Assembly: GCA_023213395.1 (NCBI GenBank)
Contig: CM041465.1
Location: forward strand, 243,605,741-243,669,740
Length of the DNA: 64,000 nt
Direction of reading: 5' to 3'
Source: Cycas panzhihuaensis
Lineage: Eukaryota > Cycadophyta
The notes below the pieces were generated by a model. The model saw only the letters and a program-made list of their open reading frames with translations. It was not told the origin of the DNA and did not search any database. The position numbers and the translations under genes are program-made. Shown here in pieces: positions 40,792 to 54,064 of the stretch (position 1 is its first letter; each line of letters starts with the position of its first letter).

Positions 40792-41448
40792 TGTTAGATA
40801 TTGTGACAACAATGTTTTAGAGGCAAAAATTTTAACAGAGTAGTAGTACAGTTTCTCCCTAAACTTTTGTAGGGACATCCAAGGAGGGTAAGAGCTCCCC
40901 TTGGCTAGGGGGTGCATAGTGAGCCAAAATCCTCCTCGTAAAGAGAGAGTTCAAGGAAAGTAGACCCAAACCCAAAAATCTAGCACTATAAAACATACTA
41001 AATTATAAAGAGAATTAGGGTCATTCATTCAAAATACCCTAGATTTGATGGTCGAGATTTGTGCCTTGTATGACTCTCTTATATAATACGATTTAGGGTG
41101 TTTTTTGTTATGTTGATGGTGTTCGATATATTAGATGTACTATGAGGAGCATAGGTGGCTGGTTATTGTTATTGTAAGTATTTTACTATAGATTATATAT
41201 ATTTCTCTATTCTCAGATAATAAAGATCAATAGCTTTCTTATTTGGATGTTTTCCTAGCACACTACTAAGGTTTTACCACATTATATCTAATGTATATGT
41301 GATGCTTTAGATTATTTATTTATTTATTATATTATATTTGGTTTAATAACTTACATGTTAAATTTTAGTTTTAATTTCTATAATTAGTTATAAAATAGTT
41401 TAGATTTTGGTGGCAGTTTCTAGTTATTAAGACTCAATTTTCTCAATA
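40792..41448 (+). repeat. 3' LTR of copia A
   Basis: Starts tgttagatattg after the tract aaggtggaga (40781-40790) and ends tctcaata, where the terminal ca has become ta. The C/G-rich block of the 5' LTR is shorter and less regular here. Confidence 0.95.
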
Positions 41449-41730
41449 GGAATAATGTCCATATTAGGGCGATTACCTACCTTGGGGAGATTACCCATAT
41501 TGGGGTAATAACCTAAATCATAAGAGATATCTTGGTGGTACTTTATTAAGAATTTGTCAATGCCATATAGTGGTGGACTTTGAGAGGTGTGAAAAATCCT
41601 CCTAATCCTACTTATTTATTTAGGAGGTCTAATGTTCATCAACACCACCATCCTCATGGATCAATAGTTGTATCTTTCTTAATTTCATTTCATTTCTCTT
41701 ATCTATTATTTTTTTCCTTTAATTCCATCA
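41449..41730 (+). repeat. Main part of the copia B 5' LTR (first five bases = copia A target duplication)
   Basis: Aligns with the 3' LTR at 50622-50919 and with the copia C LTR at 54827-55074. Shared landmarks are gtaataacc-aaatcata, cctacttatttattta, and a T/C-rich end closing at ccatca. The first 11 bases of this LTR lie upstream of copia A at 36093-36103. Confidence 0.88.
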
Positions 41731-41732
41731 TT

Positions 41733-41744
41733 TGGTATCAAATT
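41733..41744 (+). other. Primer-binding site of copia B
   Basis: tggtatcaaatt, two bases past the LTR; nine of twelve positions fit the initiator-tRNA-Met site. Confidence 0.75.
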
Positions 41745-43354
41745 AACATTAAATGAGCCATCTAAGATTCTTAGTTAGAGTTATATAGGAGTCTATAAGG
41801 CACTGCATCATATCATATATATTATATCCATACTTTAATATATGTCATATTCGCTACTAGTATATGTATGATCTCTCATTTATTATTTTCATTTACGTAT
41901 ATATGACTACATATGTTTATTTCATTTATTATTTCTTTTAGATAAACTCTCAATATTCATCTATATTGGATCACATCTTGATCAATGATGGCCATTGTGT
42001 CATACTAATGTCATATGTGTAGCTTACCTCCATATGCACCACATGTAGTTTCATATCCCAACAAGTTTATATTCTTAATTCATCAAGTTTTAAGTAGAAC
42101 CATACATTTGTTTTCATATATTAATATATTTTATGCTATCGTCTGCTCCAATTGAGTGTCTTATGAAGATATCTATATTTGGATTGGCTTTTGTATCTCT
42201 CCATTGTGCTCTATGTATCTCAACACTTAAAATAAATATATTAATTGTCACTTTAACTAAGTTGTTAACACTTTTAATTTATTCTTGATCAATGTAAAGG
42301 TGCCAAGGACTAGAAGTGTTATGTGACTTTAAACCTAAACATTGTATAATATCCTCTATCTCACCTATGATTTTAAGCCAAATGGTCCATACCATCAATC
42401 AACATGGAGATCTAAGCTATTATAAGGTTTCATGTTATGGGTGGTTATTCTCTAGAAAGAGGACATTAAAGGAGAGCCAAAATGTTATATTCTTCTATTA
42501 TTATATATTGCCTTTCTCTTATAATTATAAGAACAAGAGAAAAAGGAAGCGTCTTTGAGACATCACTCACCTGATATCAAGGATTAGTAACATTAATATG
42601 CCATTATCATCTTTTATGGAAATATACATAGTGTCTTGTTTTCCCACTCGATAGAGCAATGAAAAGGGAAAAGTTATGTATGATGGTATATTGGGTTAGA
42701 AAAGGCTCTCTATTAAAAAAAAGCTTCATGTAGTTGATCAGTGAATGTCATTAAACATTTGTTCACCATTCTTAAGGGAACCAAAATTCCCTACGTTAAA
42801 GTGCATTTTTCTCCATGTTTCTTTTCACCTACTGTGCTACACCTGTAGTACAATTATTCTTAGAATAAAATCAACTAATTGGTCATTAAGTATTTGGTAT
42901 AAATCAAAAGGGCATCCCCTTACTTTATATCAAAATTTAGCCTAATGATTAATGACTCAACCCTATTTTGAAGGCATCCCTTTTTTTAAAATTTAAGTTT
43001 AATTTTTAGAAAATCTAAACTAATTTAATGGTTTTAAAATTTGCATCTATCTTCATGTCTTTTCCTTTGATTTATATTTACATCTTCATTATAATTGTTC
43101 CTATTTTTCATTTATACATTCGAATTGGCTTTTGTTGCTACTTCATTAGGCTACTACGGATCTACACCATTTGCACACACTAAGTTTTTTTATTGCCCTA
43201 ATATTTATTTAACTTATATATTTAGATGCATTATAGCATTTCATGGGCTCTATGTTTTCACCATTATAAGGAGCATGTTGGACCATATATGGTTTTAAGT
43301 AGACTTTTTCAAATATAATATGTTCTTCAAAGGGTGCATTCTTTTTACATACTC
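41745..43354 (+). other. Leader of copia B, upstream of LINE-2
   Basis: This is 1.6 kb of AT-rich sequence between the primer site and LINE-2. Frames such as 42316-42558 and 43095-43298 show no gag or pol resemblance. The leader continues after LINE-2 up to the gag start near 46545. It is long for a copia element, so some of it may be further inserted DNA. Confidence 0.5.
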
Positions 43355-46277
43355 TTTTTTTTTTTTTTTTGGTAAGGTAAAAAATTAGAAGGGGTTTTAA
43401 TAGGTCCCAAAACCTTTTACATCAAATGCCTTCTGCCTAAAGTGAGATGGCCATGATAAGCCCATGGCCTAGCCAACACAAAATTACTCCTCGCACCCTC
43501 TCCTATCTAGTACCCTCATTAAGTCCTAAGAAATCTAACCTGACTAGACTCAAAAGCTCCTCTAGGAAGTTCTCTTTCCACACCCTGTTCCTTTTATTTA
43601 GCACTGCCTAATTTTCCCGCCCGATGCAGTGTTGCATTTCTATCCACATGTGTGTCTTTGGATCTACATGTTCTATTTGGAGCTCAGTACATCCTGTACA
43701 TCCCTAATTAGATCAAAACTACTCCATTCCATCTCCATCTCCCCCTTTAGGCTCCTAATCACATTCAACGAATCACCTTCTATAATCACTCTCTCTTCCT
43801 TATCCTCATCCACCATAGTTATCGCCATCTGCATCGCCCTTACTTCTGCTTTATGATTTGTCTGATGACCCAAATATTCTACAAATGCCCACTTCACTGC
43901 CCCATCATGATTCTTGCAAAGGCCTCCCCCTCCAGCCTCCCAAGGGTTACCTTTGGCTGCTTCATCAAAATTAATTTTGACCCAGGTCACTTTGGGTGGG
44001 GTCCAATGAGATTTTCTCCTTATCACACCCCTTCCAGTTGGGCAGCTTATACCCCAGCCCTCCATAATACTAACTTCCCCCCTAGGGATCTTATCCTCCT
44101 TCAAGGGCTTTAACACCTCTAGAATACCCCTTTTAATCTTATCAAAGAGTCTTTGATCATCCATCTCTATACCTTAGAAGATTCTCCTATTACGCTCCTT
44201 CCATATATGCCAAGTCCCTACAGGAAGAATTAGTTTCCATAGCCTACCCAATGTTTTGCTTTTGAATGGAGATTTCCATGTTATCCACTGATCCCGTAAG
44301 GACTTAGGAGACACCCATAATATTCCTAGATTGGACTAGAAGCCTACCCAAATTCGACTGGAGTAGGGATAATGGATGCTAAGATGGTCAAGAGACTCAT
44401 CCTCCCCCTACATAACTCACATCTATTCCCCATGGAGAATCCACGCTTAAGGAGGTTATCAATTGTTAAAAGCTTGTTCTAAAGGCATAACCACCAAAAA
44501 GCTGCAACCTTTGGGATGAGCCCCAATTTCTAAACCCCTGCTAGTAATTCATCCTTAGCCCATCCTTCCTCCATCATTAGCAAATTATAACCATCCTTTA
44601 TCGAGTAAGACCCAGATGGAGATAAAGACCAGATCAGGGAATCTGGAAGAGCCCTCTTGGGGATATACTGATGATGAAATACCCCCTTGAGGTTATGAAT
44701 CTCCTCCTCCAGACCTTGCAACTCATTAACGATCTCCACTTCCTATTCTTACCTTGTCCCTCCCAATAGTGCTTAACAAGTGAACCATATATATCCTCAC
44801 TGACCTCCTGCATGATACCAATAGATGGCAACTCTCCCAATTTATAGGTGCCACACTAATCGTCCTCCCAAAATCTTATACTTTCTCCATTCCCCAATTT
44901 CCATCATAAACCATTGCGTAGAATGGGTCTCGAGGCCAAGAGGCCTTTCCAAATGGGGGTTCCATAGACCCCCCCCCCACCTCATCCTTCAGGAAATTCT
45001 TACCCCCTAGGTATTTTCTAGCTATGATATTTTCCCATTGAGAGCCTTATTCTTTAACCAATCTCCAACCCACTTTAGCTAGGAGAGCTCTATTAAAGAG
45101 CCCCATTCTCCTAACATTAAGCTTGCCCACCCATTTGGGCTTACATACCTTCTTCCAACAAACTAAATAAATTCTATTTCTCTCTTCAGCTTCGAACCAA
45201 AGAAATCTCTTTATGATGCCTTTAACTGTTGCAATACTCGACATCTTGAATAAACACATTTGATAAACTAGAATACTCTGAAGAGAGGCCATCACTAACT
45301 GTATCTTACCTCCTAAACTGAGTAGGGGCCCTTTCCAACTTGCCAACTTCTTATGAAACCTCCCCACAATGGGGTCCCAAAGATTCTTATCTATCTTGCC
45401 CACAAAAAAGGGCAACCCCAAATAAGAGGTTGGAAGATGTCTTATGGGAATCTCTAAGACCCTACTAATCCTCTTCTAAAGCCTCTCAGGAGTATTAATG
45501 AAGAAGATGGAACTCTTATCCAAGTTGATTCTTTGGTTAGAAGCCCACTCATAGGCCTGGAGTCTGTATTTCAAAGCCCGAGCCTCCCTAAGGGATGCTT
45601 TGCCTAGGAAGATATTGTCATCGATGAACTGGTGATGGAAAATATTTTCCAGGTTGGAGAAAGGCTTCAGGCCTATTACCCATCCGATCCTCTTTACCTC
45701 CTCAGTATCCCTCCCTAGAAGTTTTTCCGTTATGATAAAGTGAAAGGGGGACATGGGGTCTCCTTGCCTCAGACCCCTAAATCTAGGAAAGAAAGGGGTT
45801 GATTGACCATTTATTATCACTAAAAATGAGAGACTAGAGACACAACATCTCATCCATTCCCTCTAAACCTCCCTAAAACCAAAAGCTTTAAGACAGTCTA
45901 TAAGACAGTCCCGATCTGGTCATAGGCCTTGGACATATTAGTTTTTACTATCATACCTGCTTCTTTCCTATGATAGGTCGAGTGGACCGTTTTATGAACT
46001 ATAATTATGATGTCCATAATCTCCCCACCCTTAACAAACCCATCCTAGTTTGGAGAAATAATAGATGGCTGACAGTCTTTGAGATGATTCGCTAACATTT
46101 TTATCAGGATTTTGTATTTAACATTACATAGGCTTATCAGCCTAAAGTCTTTTATGGCTTTCACTCTAGCCTTTTTTGGTATCAAGACCAGGAAGGTAGC
46201 CTACCATTCTTTCAAAATTGTTTTCTTCTAAAAAAATTCATTCAGTGCTATTATTAGGTCTTCCTTAATAATGTCCT
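43355..46277 (-). mobile_element. LINE-2: 5'-truncated L1-type LINE in the copia B leader
   Basis: The minus strand ends in 16 A (T run at 43355-43370). Reading upstream it covers a 3' UTR, RNase H, zf-RVT region and RT, and stops at about 46277 inside the RT. So endonuclease and ORF1 were never copied, a typical 5' truncation. It is the same family as LINE-1, with RT box HHQFIDDNIFLGK and RNase H WVKINFDEAAKGNP. I could not find a target-site duplication around it. Confidence 0.88.
43620..46277 (-). pseudogene. LINE-2 ORF2 remnant: RT, zf-RVT and RNase H
   Basis: From high to low coordinates: RT segments with FLVLIPKKA, LISLCNVKYKILIKML and the NMSKAYDQ box (about 46215-45925). The frame 45853-45476 holds FPRFRGLRQGDPMSPFHF and HHQFIDDNIFLGKA with both catalytic aspartates. 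The frame 45421-45047 holds LPFFVGKIDKNLWDPIV and GLFNRALLAKVGW. A degraded linker and zf-RVT stretch lies at 45010-44170, including a W.IWKERNRRIF-like segment near 44190. RNase H is 44164-43673, with NFDEAAKGNP, AEVRAMQ and IEGDS. The C-terminal basic tail runs to about 43620 in a shifted frame. Stops and shifts separate each piece. Confidence 0.88.
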
Positions 46278-46544
46278 AAAATTAATGATAATTTATGGGC
46301 TTCCTACAAGTTGACCCTTGAATAAATCTAGTAAAACCTTAGCTTGTAATTACTATTATATAAAAATCTTACTGTGCAGGAGGTTAAGTCCTAATTAGGA
46401 CACTTGTACATGTCCCAAAGTTGAAAGGGGATAAATTTTGCTTATGTTTCTTAAGTTCTTTTATTACCTTATTTAAGTGCATTTCAATATTTTATTCAAG
46501 TACTTTATTTTTTTTAAAGTATTTTATTTTAAGGTAATTTCTAT
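46278..46544 (+). other. Leader of copia B, downstream of LINE-2
   Basis: Non-coding sequence between the LINE-2 5' end and the gag start. Nothing recognised. Confidence 0.5.
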
Positions 46545-49500
46545 ATCATGGCCTTAAGCATAAGTAATATAATGATGTCAAAATTTAATGGTACTAACTT
46601 TTTGAATTTGAGTTAAAGAATAAAAACTATCTTGTATCAAAGGATATGTGGGACTTGATTGAAATAGGTTATGGAGCACTTGATGCTAATGCTACTAAAG
46701 ACTAAAAAAAGATCTACAAGGAGAATGAAAAGTGAGATAATAAAGCCTTAGAATTAATCTTCTATACATTGGAGAATCATATTTTTCTAAGGATTAGTGA
46801 AGTACCTACATCAAAGGAGGCATGGGATGCATTAAAGACCACCTATAAAGAAGTTATTATATCAAAACTCTAAACATTATGTAGTAAGTTTGAAAATTAT
46901 AAGATGAATAAAAATGATGGAGTAAATGACTTCATAACTAAAATATAAGGCTTATTTAATCAAATGAGGGCCTTAGGAGAATTCTTTAGTGAGAAGATCT
47001 TAATATGTGTTCATAACACTAAAAGGTTTGAAATAGTTACAACAAGTGTTAATGTCTCTAAAGACCTAACTACCCTCAAAAGCAATCAACTAAGTATAAT
47101 ATTACTTGTTATTAAAGAGAAAAAATGAAGTGGCAAATTTCTAGAATATACATTTATTACTAAGGCAAAGATTAAGCTAATTTTTCAAGGCCAAAGTTTT
47201 AGGGGAAGAGGACAATCTCCTAGAGGAAGAGATCAAAACTTTGGGAATCAAAATCAATTTTATCAAAAATAAGGTTAAGCTTATCAAGGGAAAGGATAAT
47301 ATCATTAAGGCCAAGGTAAATTTTATCAAGAATAAAATTAATTTCATCAAGAACAAAGTTAAGGATAAAGAGAGTATTTTCAAGGCCAATTTAATTAAAA
47401 CCAAGGACAAAATTTTGGACCTCAAGAAAGAGGTAGAGGATAAAGTTTAAGAGGTAGGAACTAAGGACAAAAAGGAAGAAGTCCTAGAGGTAGAGAAACA
47501 ATACAATGTTCCTATTGCTATAGAAGTAGACACCTAGAAGAAAATTATTTCTAAAAAAATACTAAGTTACAAAGAGGAACAACTAATATATCATTTGAAG
47601 AAAGGAAAAATAAAAGATTCTTGCTATCAAGTTTGATGGTAAATGAAGAAGAAGATAGATGGTATATTGACTCAAGATTGTCTATGCACATAACATATTG
47701 AGAAGAATGGTTTAAGGAGTTAGACAATGTTAAAAGGAGAAAAATCATATTTGGAGATAATACCACTCAAGCTATAATCAGTAAAGGGAATATAGCCATA
47801 CAAACAAACTTTGGAGAAATAAGGTATATCAATGATATACTCCATATCCCCACACTTAAAAAGAAATTACTATCAATGGAAAAAATAATAGAGCAAAAAT
47901 ATAAGATGATCTTTGATAATAATAAGTGCACCATTAAGGATAAGCTAAGGAACAAAGCAATAGTTACTGAGGGATAAACAACTAGTGATAGATTATTCAA
48001 ATTGGTTATTCCCTAAACTAATTATTATGCCTTAAAGGCTTTAACCAATATGGATAGTAAAACTTGGCATAAAAGACTTGACCATGCGAACTATAACAAT
48101 TTGGTATTAATAAAGAAGATGAAAATAGTAATAGGTCTACCTAGTATTGAACATGGAAAGAAAGTGTGTGAAGGTTGAATACTAAGTAAATAACAAAAGG
48201 AAGGATTCTCTAATGAAATTTATAAGAAAAATACCTCTTCAGTTAGCATACATAGACCTATATGGACCAATGGATGTACCTCTACTTGCTGGAGTTAAGT
48301 ATTTCATTATATTCATTGATGATTTTACAAGGATAACATGAGTTTAATTTTTCAAGTTTAAGTCAAATATACTCCAATGCTTTACTGACTTAAAAAATAT
48401 GGTTGAAAGACAGAGTGGACAAAAGATATTAATACTAATATTAGATAAAGGGAAAGAATTTATTTCAAATAAATTTAAGGATTATTGCATATATTTTAGG
48501 ATAAGAAAACAACTCAGAAATCATTAAAACCCTTAATAAAATAGGGTTATAGATAGGAAGAATAGGATAATTGTTAAAATGGCTAGAAGTATAGTTGATG
48601 ATAAGTATCTTGGTAATGAATATTGGGTAGAAGTTATACATATAATTATTTACTTATTGAATAAATATACAACCAAACTAGTAAGATGGGTTACATCTAA
48701 AGAAGCTTAAACAAGTTACAAACCAAACCTCAAATACTTAAGAGTTTTTGGATGCATAACTTATGAACATGTTCCAGAATAAAGAAGGATAAAATTAAAT
48801 GACAAAAGCACTAAGTGTATATTTATAGGACATAGTGACTCATTTAAATCTTATAAGTTATATGATCCAAAAAGTAAAAGGATTATTATAAGAAGGGATG
48901 TCATCTTCAAGGAAGATGAATTCTATCAAGAGGAAGTTTTTGAAAAGGACAAAGATAAAAACATTATGATTGTAGTAGATTCTAGCTCAAGTGATACAAA
49001 TATACCTAATGTAAATAAAGAAAAACCATCTATTCAAGTTAAAGAGTTCCAAAATAGGTATAAAGGGATCATAACTTTGAAAGAAGAATAATAAGATCTT
49101 AAAAGGTAAACTTTATACTTATAATTCAAGTTATAGAGTTAAATGAGCCTCAAAACTTTAAAGATGTAAACATTTAAAATGGATAGAAGAATATAATAAA
49201 GAAAGAGTACAATACCTTAGTGAAGAATGATATATAGGAGTTAGTTAATTTACCACCTAGAAAAAAGACCATTGGGACAAAATGGGCTTACAAGACTAAG
49301 TATAAATCATATGGGTCCATTGATAAATACAAGGGAAGATTAGTTAGAAAGGGCTATGCTTAAATTAAAGGTATAAATTATAATGAAGTACTTACACATG
49401 TTAAAGGTTATAAATAGTTAGATAGTCCATCAAATAGATGTAAAAAGTATCTTCTTAAATGGCTATGTAAATAAGCAGATTTATGTTCAACAGTATAAGG

Positions 49501-50590
49501 GTTTTGAAGTGAAAGGAAAAGAAGACAAGGTCTACAAACAAAAAAAGGTCTTGCATAGATTTAAGTAAGTACCTAGAGTATGGAACTCTAAGATTAATAA
49601 ATGATTCCTAAGAAGCCAATCAAACCCCAATTTATAGGTAAAATCAGAAGGAATCTCAATACTAATTTTGGGTTTATATATAAAAGAGTCAGTGTATACT
49701 AGAAATTATGATTACTTGCCCTAAAAATTTAAGAAAGATATTTACAAAGAGTTTGAAATCACAAATTTAGGACTTATGTATTATTTCTTAGGTATTGAAG
49801 TATAGTAGGATAAAACAAGGATATTTATATCATAAAGGAAATGTATATTAGATATGTTATATAAATTCAATATGGATAGTTGCAAGCCACTTACAACACC
49901 AATAGAGGTTAGGTTGAAATTGTCTAGGTTTGAGGATTTTAAATTAGTTAATCCTATACATTATAGGTAATTGATTCATAACCTAATTTACTTGACTTCA
50001 ACTTAGTTAGATATCATGCATGTAGTCGGTGTGATTTCTAGGTTTATACATGAGCCTAAGGTAAAGCATTGGTAAGTAGACAAAAGGATTCTTAGGTACT
50101 ATTAGGTATGGATTACATTATAGGTTATTAAGGGATTATAGGTTGATTGATTTATACTCAGATTGAGTGGGTTATATAGATGAGAGGAAATCTACTTCAA
50201 GTAATACATTCAGTTTGGGTTGAGTAACAATAGTATGGAGTTTAAAGAAGTAAGCAATAATATCTCTTTCTACTACAGAAGTAGAGTATAAAGCGATTAC
50301 AATAAGAGCTTGTGAGATAGTTTATATTAGAAGATTGCTTCAAGATTTACAAGAAGAATAAGTTGATCCCATATTGTTATTTTATGATAATTAAAGCACA
50401 ATTTAAATGACTAGTAATCCACTTTTTCATGGCAAGATAAAGTACATTAAAACACAATATTACTTCATTAGAGAATTGGTACTATAAGGTGAATTAGAAT
50501 TAGTCTATTGCAGCACTAAAAAATAGGTGGTAAATATTTTCATAAAGGTACACTATAAAATAAAGTTTATCAAATTCAGAGATAAATGTG
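46545..50590 (+). pseudogene. Copia B gag-pol polyprotein, interrupted
   Basis: Gag of UBN2 type begins near 46549, with SKFNGTNF, KDMWDLIE, ALELIFYTLENHIFLRISEV and SKEAWDALKTTYKE (to about 46850). A Gln/Gly-rich, repetitive linker (47185-47470) contains RGRGQSPRGR and a series of FYQ/FHQ-G-Q units. The zinc knuckle is CSYCYRSRHLEEN, and the protease entry is RWYIDSRLSMHIT (about 47658-47697). The integrase zinc finger KTWHKRLDHANYNNL is at about 48061-48105. The integrase core runs to about 48700, then a KLNDKSTKCIFIGH-like segment near 48800. RT begins at VNLPPRKKTIGTKWAYKTKY (about 49245-49310) and continues to a LGLMYYFLGIEV segment near 49770. RNase H follows (ITTEVEYKAI, near 50275) and ends about 50590. 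Many stops and frameshifts; dead. Confidence 0.88.
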
Positions 50591-50621
50591 GAGTCCCTCG
50601 AAATGGCCATTATGGAAGAGA

Positions 50622-50919
50622 AATATTGGAATAATGCTTGTATTAGGATAATTACCCACCTTAGGGGGATTCCTCATATTCAGGTAATAACCCAAATCAT
50701 AGGAGTTATCTTGATAATACTTTCTTAAGTATTTACTAAGAATTAGTAATGGTGGACCTTAAAAAGGTGTTCCAAATCCTCTTAGCCCCACTTATTTATT
50801 TAGGGGATCTAAAGACCCTGATATTTATTAACATCATCATCCTTACAAATTGATGGTTATGTCTTTCTTCTTTTTATTTCATTTCTTTTATATATTTTCT
50901 TTATCCTGTTATTCCATTA
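50622..50919 (+). repeat. 3' LTR of copia B
   Basis: Follows the purine-rich tatggaagagaaa and aligns with 41449-41730 (shared ttggaataatg, attaggataattaccca, taataacccaaatcata, cacttatttattta). The closing ccatca is here ccatta. Confidence 0.85.
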
Positions 50920-52060
50920 ATATGGGATAAATCACATAACCAACAACCTAACTAAAAAGGGGATAAAGTCATTTCTTAAAGAACATTATTTTCTTTTTCA
51001 TCGAAGAGTTTATTTTTCAAACTATTAGTTGTGTTACAAAGAGAATTCTGAAATAGCTAAAATGAGTGGTTGCACATATTTTAGAGATCATATAACAAAG
51101 ATTTTAATGGATAAAGTTGATTAAATTGGTTTATATTTTTCGAGTAGTTTTAAATTTATTTTGGTATATTTTAACATTTTGAAAGGCTCTTAAGATCATA
51201 ATGATAAAATTGATAATAGTTGATTAAAGAAAAAATAAGTTTCATTTTAAAGTAAAGATATAAAAGCTCATTTATAATAGTTTAAGGGTCAAAAATAATG
51301 AAATATTTATGATGTAGGATATATTGGATGAAATTTTATTGTAGGTATCTTAATACATATTAAACATAATTAAGATCCCCTTATCATTTCACACATTTCA
51401 TTAATGGGACTATAGTCACTAATCAAATGCAATGATAACCTAGTTTATTACACATATAATAGAATGATAAGAATGGTACCACCTAATTTATATTGATGAA
51501 GGACATAATATTTATTAATTAGAAAGTTGATATGATAATGCTTATTTATCTACCTATTTATAAGACATGGAGAAGTCTCATATATTATTTACTTAGCACC
51601 AAAATTAGTTATTAAGAAGTCTAACCGATAGATATCATATATGTATTTTTTAGTGAAAAATATGACTTGCCATATATGGCAAAATGTATGGTAACACACT
51701 ATTTACATTACCTTATTATAACTAACTTAATATGGCTAGGTGGCATGGCTTATTCTTAGTACTAGTATGTTTAGATTATTGATTATTGATGTTTATCATA
51801 TTTATTAATTACTAAAAGAATGTTACTAATGTATGTACAGGTGGAGAAAACACACACATATAAGAGACAAGAAAAGATTTTATAAGCTACTCTTATACAA
51901 CACATAATAAGTGTTATTATCCTCATATAAAAGAGGCAAGATATTCATATTAATTTTGTATAACATATTGACATAGCAGGTAGTATTATTTTATCTATTG
52001 ATAAATCATGTATAAGGAATGAAAGAAACATGGGTAATCAAAACATACTCTAATATCGCT
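50920..52060. other. AT-rich stretch between copia B and element G
   Basis: No protein motif or repeat pair recognised. If the two D LTRs belong to one element, this would be part of its interior. Confidence 0.4.
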
Positions 52061-52492
<432 letters not shown>

Positions 52493-53714
52493 TCCCCCTC
52501 TTAATGCAAAACCATATCACATGACTACTTCAAATTTTAATGCTAGGTCCATATAAAAGTCAAACATCTAGTAAAATATATGGGTAGCCAAGTGTTATAC
52601 CTACCAATTCACCAGAGTGGCATTCTTATATATGGTTTACCAATGTTTACTTATTAAGAAGCCTTTACCTACTTCTATTTGGCTTATTTTTTTATATACA
52701 CATGCCCTGTGTGCATCTATGGGTGATCTAATGGCTCATATACAAAGTGCCCAACCTCAAAATAGAGTTGCCAAGAGACAATTTTTTAACATACTTTCAT
52801 TTTGTCACTTGATTCTAGTATTCAATACTTAAGCACATGTATTTTCTCAAAAATTTTCATGATAACACTAATTTTAAAACCCTTTAAATCTTATTTTTTA
52901 CTATAGATCAAAAATAAAGAGGGTAGATAGCAACTATTTTCATTAAACAATAAGTATTAAATCCTTAAACTTGTTAATAAGGTGATGTATCCAATAAACC
53001 CTAATAACCTACTTTTTGTTGTATATACATAACTGGCTAGCCATTTCTTTTCATGTACAAGTTCTTAGTGTATCAACAATCTTTGTACTAAGCCCCAAGC
53101 TCATTATTTTTCATTACATGAGTTAATGAACTATATATTTCTCTCAAGATGCCATAAAACCTTCTTCAATCATGGTGCCACTTCATGACAGAGGACAAAA
53201 ATACAACCAATATTCCATAACACTAGCTTCATAAGGTGACTAGGCCTATATTAGAAGCCCTACTCTTAGACTCACATGTAACCTATGTATGTATTGAAAA
53301 ACCATGAGAAATAACTAGTCGAATAATAAATCAAACATGTAATAAACCTTTGTTTAATTTAAGATAACTATAACACCTATGCTTCTAGTTGGATTTATAT
53401 TACATAGGTACCAACATGCTCTAGGCTCATGAGACTAATATGCTTCCAAGTACCCTACATAACCACGGTTTCAAACCATCCTTAACATATAGTAGAATTT
53501 CACCCTCTAAATAAGCATGCTATGCCCTTTATTGGTCATAAATAGACACACTTAAAATAAGTTTAAAATAAACCCTTAACAGGTGAATGTACTCATAGTT
53601 TCATAATCTAACTAGGGTCAAAACTAGGCATGGACTAAAGCTTTAATAAGCTCACCATAGAACTAAAACCCTAGCTCTAATACTAATTAAAAGAACTATG
53701 ATAAAACAAAACAT
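52493..53714 (-). other. Interior of element G, no coding sequence recognised
   Basis: The longest frame, 71 codons at 52617-52832 on the plus strand, is on the wrong strand for the element and has no family resemblance. Nothing like gag, protease or RT was seen. Confidence 0.6.
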
Positions 53715-53726
53715 GATTTGATACCA
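53715..53726 (-). other. Primer-binding site of element G
   Basis: tggtatcaaatc on the minus strand, two bases from the LTR edge. Confidence 0.8.
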
Positions 53727-53728
53727 CT

Positions 53729-54064
53729 TATAAGAAACTACATGCCCATACACAGGTTCAAGATCTAATAAGGCTATGAAATAAAGATGTATTGGTGAAC
53801 AATAAATAAAAGAATATATACAAATATATAACATAATATACTTGTAGGAAATAATAACTTCTAATTATATTATGCAAAACCAATACATATATATAATATA
53901 TATCACTACCTAGTTATCCAATCACACTCTAAGAGTTACTTAGCCAACCAATGACTAATTATAATAAAGAAGTATATATATTATAACCTCTTAATATATA
54001 TTAAATAGATAACTATAATGATTTATATCAATTAAATATTTATATGAGTTAACATTACCTAATA
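53729..54064 (-). repeat. 5' LTR of element G
   Basis: Matches 52061-52492 throughout (shared cccatacacaggt, gatctaataag, ataatatactt, ccaatcacactct, gttaacattaccta). Its plus-strand end is cctaata where the partner has cctaaca. Confidence 0.85.

Larger units (their letters stand above)
36104..41448 (+). mobile_element. Copia A: complete but dead Ty1/copia element
   Basis: A 5345-bp unit has LTRs at 36104-36774 and 40792-41448, a tRNA-Met primer site, a gag-pol region in the copia order (gag, protease, integrase, RT, RNase H), a polypurine tract and a perfect 5-bp target duplication. Both ends are therefore certain. The LTRs differ by numerous substitutions and small indels, mostly transitions by eye, so the insertion is old. 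Coding is broken by many stops, often TAG. Confidence 0.96.
36093..50919 (+). mobile_element. Copia B: Ty1/copia element carrying two nested insertions
   Basis: The 5' LTR is 36093-36103 joined to 41454-41730 once copia A is removed (about 288 bp). The 3' LTR is 50622-50919 (about 298 bp). Between them are a primer site (41733), a long leader interrupted by LINE-2, and a gag-pol region at 46545-50590. Without the insertions the element would be roughly 6.5 kb. The LTRs are clearly homologous but diverged. I could not find a matching 5-bp target duplication outside the two LTRs, so the outer ends are accurate only to a few bases. Confidence 0.82.

Noticed and set aside
47241-47450. Lysine-rich frame with repeated KINFIKNK-like units that resembles a repeat protein.
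   Set aside because: It is a shadow of the Gln/Gly-rich gag linker of copia B read in another frame.
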